From the NCBI GenBank assembly GCA_964019165.1, contig OZ025271.1:10859775-10923774 (forward strand): a stretch of 64,000 nucleotides of DNA, in the 5' to 3' direction. Both the position numbers and the translations under genes were made by a program. Positions 1 through 11,436 of the stretch are shown piece by piece. Numbering within the stretch: the stretch's first letter is position 1; each line of letters opens with the position of its first letter. The notes under the pieces were generated by a model that did not search any database, was not told the DNA's origin, and was given only the letters and a program-made list of their open reading frames with translations. Source of the DNA: Mastigias papua. Its lineage: Eukaryota; Cnidaria; Scyphozoa; Rhizostomeae; Mastigiidae.

Positions 1-127
1 AACAGCATTAGGATTTTGGAGGAAACCATTAGAGCATTTTTGGAAAAAGCTGATGCTCTGAAATGTAACTCATATCAATTCCTTTATGGTCGCCCCCGTG
101 TAAGAATTGGCCTTCTTGCTTGGCTCT
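1..127 (+). CDS. Unidentified open exon, cut by window edge
   Basis: Identical to the end of the frame at 38622-38834, which is complete in copy 2. It ends FLYGRPRVRIGLLAWL and a TGA stop. It has an even, protein-like composition (ILEETIRAFLEKADALK is a likely amphipathic helix), but I recognise no family. It could be the 3' end of another gene or of a transposon. Confidence 0.25.
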
Positions 128-3100
128 GAAAGTCAAAATATGACACAGGTAGATACAAACAACTTGTTTGATAAGCCTATTCCTACCCCATAAAATACTA
201 TTTCACATCTACACAGCATAACAGGTAAGAGTGTATGAACATGATCCTACACAATACTCATAAAGACATATACTTGAGATTGACAGTGAAAACAACCCTA
301 TGGTATATCTCTTGGCTATTGTCGCTCAACAGAACAAACATCGAAGACAAGAACACACAATCAGCTTCAAGATATAACTTTTGAACACTATAGCGGTTGA
401 CACAGGTTTACTGAAAGTCTGCAACATGAAGCGGTTACGGAGGAAGTGACTTCAGTAGCTACTACAAAAATAAAGTAGATGATGGACTAGCACGACAAGC
501 AATCTAGAGAGAAAAGAATAAACTGAGCTTGCAAAAGAAATTTCATGAATTTGGGAGGAATGTTATTTTCCAAATACACTGTGTTCGAATGTGTGATAGC
601 AGGGGGTATGCTCCCATTCATAGTTGGATTCTCGCTCAAAATCCACCCAAAAGCAAACGAGGTATCTGGTAGCAACACAACGCAGATAAAAGTACCAATG
701 AAAGGAACTAGGCCTATACGTTTTCTTTATAAGAAATAAGTTAGTACGAAAATGAGGCTCAAAAAAGTCACAATCTCAAGAAACAATTAAAAAAATCCCA
801 AATCTCAAATTCAAAAGTTCATCTTGCTATACGTTCCAGAAATCAATATTACACTACCGTTCAAGAAATGTTGAGATGATTCGATAAAAGAATGATCGCG
901 TTGACTTTGTTTTTATGAGGCAACGAAAAGTTATTGTGATATGCATAATCTTATCTTCGACTAGTGCATATCTAAACATTGTAAAAAATGCTAATGAGTT
1001 TATGAAGCATTACACCTTTATGTCCTATAAAAATTTCATGGTAATGGTCGGTTGTTTTATTTGATAGGAGAGGATCAAATGCATGTTTTTTAAAGCTTTT
1101 AACATAAACTTCCTTCGAAACTTAGAATCGTCCCAACACTTCTTGAACAGTAGTATAACTCATTCTTTATAAGCTCATTTGCAAACATCTAAACTTTTCT
1201 ATGATAACAAAGATCAAACCTCTTTATAACAACTAATAGTAGCCTCTAATAGCAAATTTTGTCCAAAACCATTTATTAAAATCTAAAGAAAATATCAGTT
1301 TCATTCGGGACAAGCTGAGAAGCTTGAGGCTCAGGCAAAAAAGTGGTTTTCTTATAAAAAAATTGTGCTGGCATACAGTTAAATCCCGTTAAGTCGTACC
1401 CTGAAGAATTCGCACTTTTGCTTAGTTGGATTGATTTCTCATTCACCTTGGATTCACTCCAACTTATTCAGAGTCTCGGTTAACTCCGAAATACGTTAAC
1501 TCGAACCAATTTCCAAATTCCCTTGAGAGTTCGATATAATGGGATTCTACTGTACACTCCCCTTACAAAAGTATTGCACAGGTTGCTTAAAAATGGCAGC
1601 CACAGTAAGTGACTTTTACCAGAAGTATAAGTTACCGATTCTATTACTGATAACCTTTAGGCCCATGGATGTTGAAATTGGTGGGAAAATACGAAGAAAA
1701 GTGCTGACGATATATTTTTGAACACACACAAATTTCTTCACCCTTATTTTCATGTTTGGCTTGTAAGGGAGACCATGGTGAAACAACGAACATTTTGAGC
1801 GACTCACTGTAAAAATTTTGAGAAAAAACGGCCATCCATTTCCTCAAATTGCTAAAGTTGTTGTATGCCACTATTCTATATGCATAAGAATATTTAATTC
1901 ATTAAAAAAAACACTGGCTCAATTAATCGAAACAAAGAACTGGGAGACCAAAACAAATTAACGAAAGGGGAGAGAGATTTGTGTACAGAGTTGCAAGGAC
2001 GCAACGATTCGGCAGATTGAAAGCTATCGCAAATGAAGTAGACTCGTTTCATCCAGGCATGAGATAAAGGGTCCATTTTCAGGGTGGTCATGTTATTAGA
2101 AGAACTGATCCTAAGGGCTTTGTCTTGAATCGACTGCAGCTTTTTCTTTGCATTTTTTAGTGGTTTCTTTACCTTTCAGACCAACTATGGTTCTATCATT
2201 GACCGAAAAAAGAGGGCCTTCTATAGTTCAGGGGCAGTGCCCCCGTGCCATCTTAGCTTCGCTCTTGGATAAGAGTGTGCTAGGAGATGAAACTTTATTT
2301 TAGGACGAAATCCTTTCTTGTCCTTATAATTGTCATGTAGGCACAGTAGTCTTCATCACATGGTAAGTATAGGCTATTGCAGCATATTGGTGTTCTACGT
2401 CTTAGGTGAATCTGTGTTGTATGTCGTGTCGCTTTACTTTTGATGTTGCTTTTTGGAATGGCATGTTCGTGTTAATTCCTGTTATGTATGTAACTCGCTT
2501 GTAGTGTCAGTATCACTCTTTCCTGGCGATGTGTTTGTCCCTGTCAACGTGTATTGTGCTTTGACGTAACGAATGTTGTATAGTGCTTACGATTATATTA
2601 TGTTTTAGTATTTGATTTTGTCATTTAGTTATGGATTAAACTCCTGCACGCCAGTTCTAAAACAGAGCCTGACAAGTGTGTTTGCCACCATGAAAATCCT
2701 TTTATATTGAAAAATTTAGACCTATTGGATAACGGACGAATTCAGACGTAGGCAACCATTACATTATCGATTGACTTAGGAACAGGGAGATACTAGGTGC
2801 ACGTTGGGAAACAGTACAAGAGCTGAAAACGTACCCAAAAAGTCTTCCAATGGGTATCTTGCTAAAAACGATAACTATTCGTCAAAGAATCATGTTAAAA
2901 ACATGTCGGCACATTGTATAAAGATGTCACTCTTGCCATGTACTTAATTCAGCTATTAGATTCGGCGGATGTGAAGAGCGACTTTCAACATAGGCCCTTC
3001 TTTGATAAGAAGGATTGTGACAGCAATTTGACCAATGCAATCTCAATAATTTGAGAGGTATCCCCATAGTCAAAGGGGCAATTCTATACTAAATCATTGA

Positions 3101-3167
3101 ATTCTCAATTCCAAATTGCAAGTCATGCGACCACCTGGATGTTACCTTAAAGTCGGTCGCAAAAGGC
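128..3167. other. No gene recognised
   Basis: AT-rich, non-coding in appearance on both strands; the longest frames are 60-80 codons with intron-like composition. I see no splice-linked exons, RNA gene or clear mobile element. It lies downstream of the proposed 3' end of the NLR-like gene. Confidence 0.5.
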
Positions 3168-3284
3168 TCAAGTACGATTAAATATAAGAGAGCTAATTTC
3201 TGTACGATTAACGTCTAGGTAATTCCCACCGCTTAATTGATAAGATGTTATCCAGTCGATACCCCGTCGCAGTGCCCTTCGTAC
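3168..3284 (-). CDS. Possible terminal exon
   Basis: Acceptor TTTATCGCAG before 3284 opens a phase-0 frame of 38 codons ending in TGA at 3168-3170. It begins VRRALRRGIDWITSYQ and ends SLIFNRT. It continues the frame of the preceding exons. I found no AATAAA close downstream, so the gene end is uncertain. Confidence 0.3.
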   Translation of the reverse strand, partial: VRRALRRGIDWITSYQLSGGNYLDVNRTEISSLIFNRT

Positions 3285-3804
3285 CTGCGATAAATAAAAT
3301 TCTTGGATAAAACAAGCAATTGAACAACATAAATGAACAGAAAACAAAGAAAAAGTTCATCAAGATACAGAAAAGACTGAACTAAAAATGAAGATGTTAT
3401 AAATGAACATCGGAAATATTGAATAATGATAAAAGTACTAATAAATAAAATTAAAGATATACTGTTATTACAAATAAAATTCCCCATATACCTCTACAAC
3501 CATCCAAACAAACCAAAAGGCATAAGATCTTCAAGGAAAGCTTTTGATATTGTAGAAACGCATCTTTTTATGATATTTCAATGCTTGTGGACTTAATTCT
3601 CTCTTTGATATAAATTTTAACAAAATCAAAACTATTATTCAATAGATCTCGTTTCTAAAGGACATCATAGATAAGGTATTGACAATGAGGCTTCCATCAA
3701 TGCCATGAATTTTCAAAATGAAGCTGAAACATACTTGCAGTTTATAGCGATGCAAATGAAAGATCATATGAATTAAGATAATAACATATGATGTCATAAC
3801 ATAC

Positions 3805-3891
3805 CCTATCCCAACGATCACCAGGCTGTGATCTCAGTGATGACCGTGATGATCTCAGTGATGACCGTGATGATCTCAACTGCAGACCCAC
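3805..3891 (-). CDS. Arg/Ser repeat tail exon 8
   Basis: An 87-bp phase-0 exon: acceptor CTTTTTCAG before 3891, donor AGG/GTATGTTATG at 3805. It encodes 29 residues containing a 7-residue repeat, LRSSRSS, twice in tandem, which reflects a 21-bp tandem DNA repeat inside the exon, then RSQPGDRWDR. It resembles an RS-type low-complexity segment. Confidence 0.5.
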
Positions 3892-4685
3892 CTGAAAAAG
3901 CACAGGGATACAAAATCAACAAATTCAACATTCAAGCATCGTAAGAACAGATCTAGGAAGCCAGCACAGATTTCTCCTCCTATAAGTGAATGATTTCATT
4001 CATAGCTAGGCCTTGTTTTCTCTTCGAAGGTACTGTTACTTAAAAAATCAAGGGAGCTCTGATTCATGCTTTGGCACACTTCTGTTGTGTTGTCAACTCC
4101 ACCGGAAATTTAGCAATACCTTTGATTTCACTAATATAAAAAAGATGCTTATTTCCCCCCCACCTCTGATGGCACAATGGAAGGCATTCCCTTTGCAAGG
4201 CGCTCCCTTCCCATGCTGCTCTGCTACCCTGCTAGTTCACACCCCTTCAATAGGCTAGAATGCTTAGAACGCTTTAGCGGTGAGGGCCGGTTACAAACAG
4301 ATGTGAATAAGGGGACTATGACATACAGCGAATGGCCATAGAAACCAAAAACATTCCATATTAATATGCATTGGATGACGTCATAATAACAATGAATCTG
4401 TGTCAACAGATATCGTTGCAATGACATCACCTCTACTACCAACATCTCTTGTTAGGGTGATTGCCAAACACCAATGGTTCAATTGACTAATTGCCGCAAG
4501 ACATTCCACCATTTGCATAACCAGTGAAGAATATATCTTGATCCACATTTGAGTCCCTTTGTAGTAACGTCATTAGGATCAGATAACCATTGAACAAAGA
4601 TCAAATAACTCTATGTACGAGAATGACGTAACGATTCAAAAAGACTGGGAACCATGGTTAATGGATGAAAAAGTTGAAAACTTAC

Positions 4686-4721
4686 AGTTGACAAAGGACG
4701 AGTTCCCGTGTCTGTAAGATT
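4686..4721 (-). CDS. Short tail exon 7
   Basis: A 36-bp phase-0 exon: acceptor CATATAG before 4721, donor ACT/GTAAGTTT at 4686. It encodes NLTDTGTRPLST. An inner AG gives a 26-bp version that begins in phase 1 and would pair with the 52-bp candidate at 6127-6178. Confidence 0.4.
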
Positions 4722-4940
4722 CTATATGAGGAAAACAATGAAAACATTCAACAATATATAATGTTGAAATGAATACTTGCTTAATAACTCACATAAACAG
4801 CAAAGTCATGTTTACAATAAAGTCACAATGCGAGGTACAGCTCAAACGATAGACCTCATTGAGTACTAACCACCTCCAAGGATTCCATTGAGATTGGGTT
4901 TGACAATCATGTTACAGTGACATCATAAAGTCCAAATTTG

Positions 4941-5123
<183 letters not shown>

Positions 5124-5481
5124 GATAGGCGGTCCACTGACCCCAGGGTCAGCCTCAGGCCCCGTGAGGGGCGTAACGAGAAGAACGATGAACGAACGAA
5201 CGAACGAACGATGATGATAATGATGATGATGATGATGATGATGATTGTTTTAAGTTTGCGCTTTATATCATTCATGATTGACATCCCGAATAATGGACCT
5301 TTACTCTCTTTTCTAGACTTCTGTCTTTATCACATCTCAGGGCTTTCACATCTTAATGCGGCAAACGTTTAGATTTAATATTTAGCAATAGGCCAAACCT
5401 CTTGATAAACTGTTTCGAAACGGAAACTTTTGAATGTAAGAATCTAATCGTTACACATTGGTCCGGGCAAATGTAAGACCC

Positions 5482-6020
5482 CGCTTACATGGTATCAGAT
5501 TCATGTGAATCCGGTATGTTTTTCATGCGCGGCGGAGCCAGGGGGCTAAGGAGGCTGTAACCCCTCCACTTTTTATAGCAAATGTACCTTGGTACGCGTT
5601 TTAGCACCCTCTGTATCTCTGCAGTTTTAATCTCTCCATTTGTGTCCCCCCCATCAAAAATGTTACTCCGTCCCCGGTTTTTATACTTTATTGACCATCC
5701 GTTTACACAAGAAGGATAACGAATGCAATACGATTTCTATATTCTTATGAATTCGGTATGAAATGAATACAGTAACGTATAAACAGCCAAATCCGCTACA
5801 GCAATCCGATATGATTTCATACCGGATCGATTATGATGTCAGCAGATATAATAGAAAAAACAGCCTCAGTATCGATCGGGTATGAAATCGTAGCGGATTA
5901 GGGTGTTTGCAAGATACCGTATTCATTTCATACCGTATTCATCATCGTCTTTGTGCAAACGGAATGCCAATAAGGTATGCAAACATATCAGATTCAAATG
6001 AATCCGGTACCGTGTAAACG
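5482..6020. mobile_element. MITE-like foldback element
   Basis: Imperfect terminal inverted repeats of about 40 bp: the left begins CGCTTACATGGTATCAGATT, and the right in reverse complement begins CGTTTACACGGTACCGGATT. Sub-repeats of CCGGTATGAAAT occur inside. It has no coding capacity. Target duplication is not clear. Located in an intron of the NLR-like gene. Confidence 0.6.
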
Positions 6021-6126
6021 TGTTGCAAAGAGAAAACATGTTGTGCTGTGTTATTACATCATTTTTAATCGCACACCCCACTCTGCTCGCCCGCGTCGTG
6101 TCAATTTCTCGCCATATGAAACTTAC

Positions 6127-6178
6127 AGCGGTCGAATGCTACCAAAAACGAACCATGTGATTCCATCGTACTGGCAGT
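6127..6178 (-). CDS. Alternative tail exon (52 bp)
   Basis: Acceptor ATGTTGCAG before 6178, donor CGCT/GTAAGTTT at 6127. It reads TASTMESHGSFLVAFDR and ends in phase 1. Used with the inner acceptor of the next exon (CTTACAG, exon start 4711, 26 bp) the pair adds 78 bp and restores the frame. It could be an optional exon; evidence is splice signals only. Confidence 0.3.
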
Positions 6179-6335
6179 CTGCAACATAGGCACACTATAA
6201 CATGTTTGTATTTCTACTTTCACGGTGATTTTGAATAGTGTTGGTAGTCCTCCAGGAATGGCTTCCAACACTTCCAACATATATCGAATGATATATTGAC
6301 GTCCACAAGATAACCACATTTTGAAATAAACTTAC

Positions 6336-6395
6336 TGTTGACGCTTGAAAAGTGTGTCTTCCTGCGGATGGAGAAGGACTAGAAGTTGGAAGAGT
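6336..6395 (-). CDS. Short Ser/Pro-rich tail exon 6
   Basis: A 60-bp phase-0 exon: acceptor CTTCCCTTTCAG before 6395, donor ACA/GTAAGTTT at 6336. It encodes TLPTSSPSPSAGRHTFQAST. It matches the exon at 7746-7805 in length, phase and end. Confidence 0.55.
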
Positions 6396-6850
6396 CTGAA
6401 AGGGAAGCGAAGAAAAATAAACCACTAAATATTCATCAGTCCTATTGGTCAAACAATTATATTTCCAAATGATATAAATTTTGATCCAACAGTGACTTAA
6501 TACTATGAGAAAAAGAGTATGAATAGGGCTAATTGCCAAGGGTACCAAGAAGGCAAATTGAACTTTGCCATGAACCTGAGGGTGGTCCAGAACTTTGTAA
6601 TATCTCTACGGTTATTGCAACAATTATCTAATGAAATAATGGCGTCACTGGGCACCTAATTCATTCATTTGCCCCGGGCCATACATTCGCTCATCAGCAA
6701 CTCCATATAACAGTACCATAAAGTCTTTGTATCAGCAGCCTTGGTTCTCCAAAGCCATTTATGACCACGTGATGAAACTGTAGAAGATAACACAGGACAG
6801 TCCTAAAATACAAATAATATGATTTAGAATATGACGTCATATCAACTTAC

Positions 6851-6913
6851 TAGATATTGGGAAGGCTTTCCAACGTCATGGGATGGAGTTCCAGATGATG
6901 GTGAATGATGAGA
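6851..6913 (-). CDS. Short Ser/Pro/His-rich tail exon 5
   Basis: A 63-bp phase-0 exon: acceptor TTCTTTTACAG before 6913 (strong pyrimidine tract), donor CTA/GTAAGTTG at 6851. Its 21 codons begin SHHSPSSGTPSHDV and end KPSQYL. Confidence 0.5.
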
Positions 6914-7121
6914 CTGTAAAAGAAAATATCAAAGTATTAGTTAGCAAAAATACATCATAACGAGTATCAATGTTTGTTCATTAATTCGTTTGAATGCATA
7001 GTGTTTTACAAAAGCTTCATGCTTATGTTGAGGTAATGCAACCCAATGGATTTGGACGATATCATTATACAACAACAACAGCAAAATTGACTTGATGTAA
7101 TTGAGTTAGGACTCAACATAC

Positions 7122-7184
7122 CGTTGAATGATCGACAGTACTATGGAAATCTGCTTGGGAGGATGTCATGCGAAGAGAGGTGGA
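7122..7184 (-). CDS. Short Ser/Thr-rich tail exon 4
   Basis: A 63-bp phase-0 exon: acceptor CACTATAG before 7184, donor ACG/GTATGTTG at 7122. Its 21 codons begin STSLRMTSSQADFH and end STVDHST. The donor is GTATG rather than GTAAG. Confidence 0.45.
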
Positions 7185-7745
7185 CTATAGTGAAATATGA
7201 AAAATTCAAATAACAATTAATTATGTGTATTAAAAATGACTATCAGCTGGTACTAATGAAAAATAATCATTTACGCTATCAACTGTTATTGCAAACTCTT
7301 AAGTAATTAGCAGCCTGGAACAAATCCAACTGAAGCAAATAATTCAACTTCATTAAACACTGAATAAAGCCTAGCAGACCATTGGACAAAAGAAACTTGA
7401 AATATCAGATAATTATAGGTAAGAAAGCAACGTAATCTATACAAGAGTCTAAAGAGTTCAAAAGAATTAACAATTGGAGCTGTGATCGTATCCATGGAGT
7501 GAGCAGTCATTCTCATCGACAGGTCCAATGAACATCGCAATGGAACTGTGGTGGCGCCCATGCACAAATTAGCCAAGAGAGTCTCAGTCCCAATCAATGC
7601 CTTACCTTCGAGCGCAGACTTGAAGGCAGGATCAGTTAGCTATATGGTAGAGAATTTCAACATTACAAACTTCAAATTCGATTCCACTCGGTTTATTCAC
7701 TTTGCCACACTATTACATAACAGATCAAAAAATGTGATAGCTTAC

Positions 7746-7805
7746 TGTTGACGGTGGGAGAGCACGGCGGCGAGGGTCAGATTCTTCAGAACTTGAAGGA
7801 AATAC
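7746..7805 (-). CDS. Short Ser/Pro/Arg-rich tail exon 3
   Basis: A 60-bp phase-0 exon: acceptor CTATTTTAG before 7805, donor ACA/GTAAGC at 7746. It encodes VFPSSSEESDPRRRALPPST (20 residues). It has the same PST end and the same ACA/GTAAG donor context as the exons at 8188 and 6336. Confidence 0.55.
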
Positions 7806-8001
7806 CTAAAATAGAAACATAATATAAAATCAGCACACAATCATTAAAGAATCTGCATAAAAACAGTTACTACGATAAAGTAATACAAAATGTACCAAAA
7901 GCAAAACTTTCACTCCATGAAATGTGCGATCTACAAACAATTCTTCAATCAGTCTGAAGTGATAGACGACATACATGTTATTCATTCATGCTATAACTTA
8001 C

Positions 8002-8055
8002 TGATAATTTTGGACGATCAACGGTGTAAGATGTTGAAGGTGAGTGTGGCTTCTT
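8002..8055 (-). CDS. Short Ser/Pro/Arg-rich tail exon 2
   Basis: A 54-bp phase-0 exon: acceptor TTTAATAG before 8055, donor TCA/GTAAGTT at 8002. It encodes KKPHSPSTSYTVDRPKLS. The core PSTSYTVDRP resembles the other members of the series. A second AG three bases in would shorten it by one codon. Confidence 0.5.
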
Positions 8056-8187
8056 CTATTAAAGAGAAAGGAAGCAATGTAGGCAAAAAATGCAAAATAA
8101 AAGAACAAACAGAATGGAAGCAAGCATCATAAAGTAAGATGAAATTGAACGAGGTGAAAAGTTCTTTTCTTCAATCTAACCACTTAC

Positions 8188-8241
8188 TGTTGATGGTCGA
8201 AGAGAATAGCGAACATGGTGCTTATTAGACGCGGGAGGTCT
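8188..8241 (-). CDS. Short Ser/Pro/Arg-rich tail exon 1
   Basis: A 54-bp phase-0 exon: acceptor TTTCATAG before 8241, donor ACA/GTAAGTGG at 8188. It encodes RPPASNKHHVRYSLRPST. The ending PST and donor context ACA/GTAAG recur in other exons of this series, which points to exon duplication. It lies 3.2 kb downstream of the NACHT exon; the intron between them holds a LINE fragment and a MITE. Confidence 0.5.
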
Positions 8242-9000
8242 CTATGAAAGATGAAAGAGATAACACATGACACACATGACAAGAGCATGAAATTACAAAT
8301 GAATTATTAGAAAAATCGTTTTGCCGCATACTCTCCATCGCAAATTAACGAGGGTTGTCACCCATAATTTTTTAGAAAACTTTCTAACCACACAAACTTA
8401 TAAGACTTCCCTTTAGTACGAAGATCCTGGTCACTACCAAATGTTCTTTTCTACAAGACAACTTTATTACTATTTATCTATAAGAGATACAAGTATATGT
8501 TTTGAAGGTATTCTGGAGTGTATTGAAACTGTATTGATGAAGTAGCCTAGGTTACTTGAGCAGTCAGAAAATCTCCCAACCCATAAAGACTCCCTATTCA
8601 ATACATTTCAAGATAATAACTCATTTTCCTTTTTAGTGAGACCCTTTCCCGTTGATTTGGCATTAAAGAGTATAGGGCTGGGGGGGGCGGAGCCAACAGC
8701 GACAGCAATTTTACGAGCCAAGCTCATTTTCAGTCACACCCTTTCTAAACACTGATTAGTTTAACCTTAAATTAGAGCACATTCATTTCCGACTGTTGAA
8801 TCAAAAGGGCTGCACACCAAATTCATTTTCTAAACATTATGATAATGCACCCCCCTTCTTATGAATTTCTCATCATATTTGCACAAATCTCCAGGAATAT
8901 CTACCACCAATGCTCCTTAGTGGCTCTGCCACAGTAAGACAAATTATTAAATATGATGAAGCCTCGAATTGATTTTGAAACTCCAAGATAATGATACTGT

Positions 9001-9366
9001 TTGTCTCTTTTCCTGTACAAGACGAATCCCTATTTCTCAGAGTTCTTTACAACTAAAGAAATAATCTATGATCTGAGAATAAAAAATCTCCTCCAGATAC
9101 CAAAAGTAAAAACATCCTCGTATGGACAAAGCTCCCTATCGTTTAGAGGTAGTATACTTTGGAACACTCTTTCAGACAGCATAAAATCGGCTCAAAATAT
9201 TAAAGGATTTAAAACAATGATCAAAAACTGGAAGGGAGAAAATTGTACCTGTATTATTTGTAAATAAAAATATTGTAATTAAATAGTTGGTGTATATTAG
9301 TTTATTTTTGAACTACGTTTTTTACCAACTGTAAATAAATTAGTTATTATTATTATTATTATTATT
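9001..9366 (+). mobile_element. 3' fragment of a non-LTR retrotransposon (LINE)
   Basis: About 88 codons that resemble the extreme C-terminus of LINE reverse-transcriptase proteins: KTSSYGQSSLSFRGSILWNT followed by LSDSIKSAQNIKGFKTMIK matches the usual pattern of a basic-Tyr-Gly, phenylalanine-rich, LWN-LP-D-SI, SF-K order. A (TTA)n tail at 9342-9366 follows, as in CR1/L2/RTE-type 3' ends. The RT core is absent, so this is a 5'-truncated dead copy. It lies antisense in an intron of the NLR-like gene. Confidence 0.7.
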
Positions 9367-9476
9367 GGTACTAGTAAAAGTATGAATATTTTAATGCAAA
9401 GTGCAAATACACTCTGGAATACCTAAGATGACTACCATAAATGATCGATTAAGCACCAGATGATGACTACCACAGT

Positions 9477-10324
9477 TTTCATATATCGTAATTCATCAAC
9501 GATCATTGCCGATGCAGGCTCCCGATGATCGGAGATTATCCCCGATGGCTTAAGACTTATGAAAATTGCACTATCGGCAGCCATCGGGGATCATCCCCGA
9601 TCATCGGGAAAGTTATACATGTTTGACTTGCCCGATGGCTCCCGATGAGCAAAAGCTTGAAAAACAATAGATTTACAAAATTTTTTATTGTTAATGATGC
9701 CTCTTGTCACGTTGGGAGAGAAATTGGAATGCATGAACCAGCAATCTAGCCTGAATTTGCCATAACCTACGGAAGCAAATGAAATGACGCTCTTTCTATG
9801 GAGAGTATTAGAGTTTCAAGGGATTCCAAAGAATTTCACACCGAATACTCCAAATGGAATGGATAATCCAAATTGCCTAAAAAATAATCCCTGCCCTGTA
9901 GTTTGATTTCATGCACTATTGTATTGAAATGGCATAGCTCATTGCTTGCTTGAAATATCCTGCGCACCTAGAATCACTTCTTTCTGGAGTTTTTGCATTG
10001 GAGAGACGCTTCTTTTCACTTAAAAGTACAATTATGGATAGGAGACGTGCTTGGATTTCTTAATCTCTCACCGAAAAACACTACACATCCGCCATAGCCA
10101 AGGAACACTCCACTTCCTACTCAAACATTGACACCATTAGGCGCTCTTTGTTCATCGGAGATCATCGCCGACAATCGGGGATCATCGCCGACCATCGGGC
10201 ATCATTGCCGACCATCGGGGATCATCGCCGACCATCGGGGGTCATCGCCAACCATCGGGGATGATCCCAATCACCAGGGTGTCTTATATCAGCAATGATC
10301 ACCGATGAATTACGATATATGAAA
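9477..10324. mobile_element. MITE with GATC/CGATC-rich interior
   Basis: Exact 21-bp terminal inverted repeats at 9477-9497 and 10304-10324 (TTTCATATATCGTAATTCAT plus C). The interior is rich in CCGATGATCGG-like inverted motifs near both ends. I cannot define a target duplication. No protein frame. In copy 2 it is at 48182-49029. Confidence 0.75.
10161..10260. repeat. Five 20-bp tandem repeats inside the MITE
   Basis: Consensus ATCATCGCCGACCATCGGGG, five head-to-tail units with one to two differences each. There are no spacers between units, so it is not a CRISPR array. Each unit has inverted GATnATCG/CGAT motifs like the MITE ends. Confidence 0.9.
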
Positions 10325-11187
10325 GCAAGGCAAAAGCGCTCGTTCTGGTATACCGTGGCACATTGCAAACGCTTATCACAAGGAATGATGGCCAAAAAGG
10401 ATAAATGGTGCTCCAGAGTTTCAAAACGATCCAAAGTTGACCACGCTATTTAATTTCCTAGACCACATTCTCGCTTTTCAAGACCACGCAAAGTTGCTCA
10501 AGGTACCAACAGATGCCGATTGCTCTGTCTTCGTTTTCGCGAGCACCTTCGCCATTGTGTCAAATTACAAAAGGAGTCTCATGGAACCACAACTTTAATC
10601 AACTCACCATATTTTCGCCATGAATCCACAGCTTTACGCCACATTTCACTATCTATAAGAATAAATAAACTCCTAAAACTATTTTATGCGTAATAATAAT
10701 GGCAATTAGAGCCCAGATTACTTTTCCCCCGTCCTTTTCTCACACCAAATCACGCAATCAAAGCAAATCTATAACAGTTGAGAGTCTCCTCTTGAGATGA
10801 GCAGTTGTCGTGAAAGCGAGTGTTGGAAACAATGCAATAAAATGACTATTTATTACGAAATTCGGATAAAAATTAACTGCATTCAATTTGCTGGTGGTAA
10901 ATGACACCAATTGATAAGACTTGCGGTTTCATTCGTGTAGAGAACGTGAATTTGCATCCGTTGACTCCAACTAGACATGGAACAGGAAAGTGAAAAATTG
11001 GAGCTTATCAAGAAAAAAAACAGTAATATTTCCAATGAAAAATAGAATGAAACCGGACGATTTTGTAATTTACTTACTGACTTTTAGCAGATGAATTAGA
11101 GTAGTAATTACACATATACACTTGAGGATAATGGAATTACATGTTGTAGAAGGACTTTGCTTCCATGAAATTTAAGTCCATGAAATT

Positions 11188-11295
11188 GACGTTTCATACT
11201 CTGACGAGTGTCGGACGAAAATAAGCTTTTCAGTATGGTTAAAACATGGTACCGCTTTTTCGTGCTGTAGTGAAGTTCTGTAGTACCAACAGACT
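11188..11295. repeat. Dispersed intronic repeat R, copy 1 (fusion unit)
   Basis: It begins with the 29-bp GACGTTTCATACTCTGACGA-type segment and runs to CTGTAGTACCAACAGACTT. Related sequence occurs at 17755-17815 and, in copy 2, at 49893-50012, 51565-51675 and 58132-58192. Here the left flank matches copy 2 unit 49893 and the right flank matches unit 51565, as expected for a deletion by recombination between the two. Confidence 0.7.
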
Positions 11296-11436
11296 TTAGA
11301 CATAATATCAAACTGCATTTCTTCTGTCTGAAATATTTGAATTGCAATTTTAATAAAATTATAAAATTGCTAATTATCACAAATGGTACTTTATGAATTA
11401 GAAAATAACAAATGATTAACCAGCAAAACATCTTAC

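Noticed and set aside
7598..7640. Extra tail exon with donor CGAAG/GTAAGG
   Set aside because: Available acceptors give lengths not divisible by three or a stop in the needed frame.
10161..10260. CRISPR-like repeats
   Set aside because: Five head-to-tail 20-bp units without spacers, inside a MITE in a eukaryotic genome.
11073..11110. Extra tail exon ending AAAGTCA/GTAAGTAA
   Set aside because: Good donor, but the phase-0 frame ends in a stop (TAA AAG TCA) and no acceptor rescues it.
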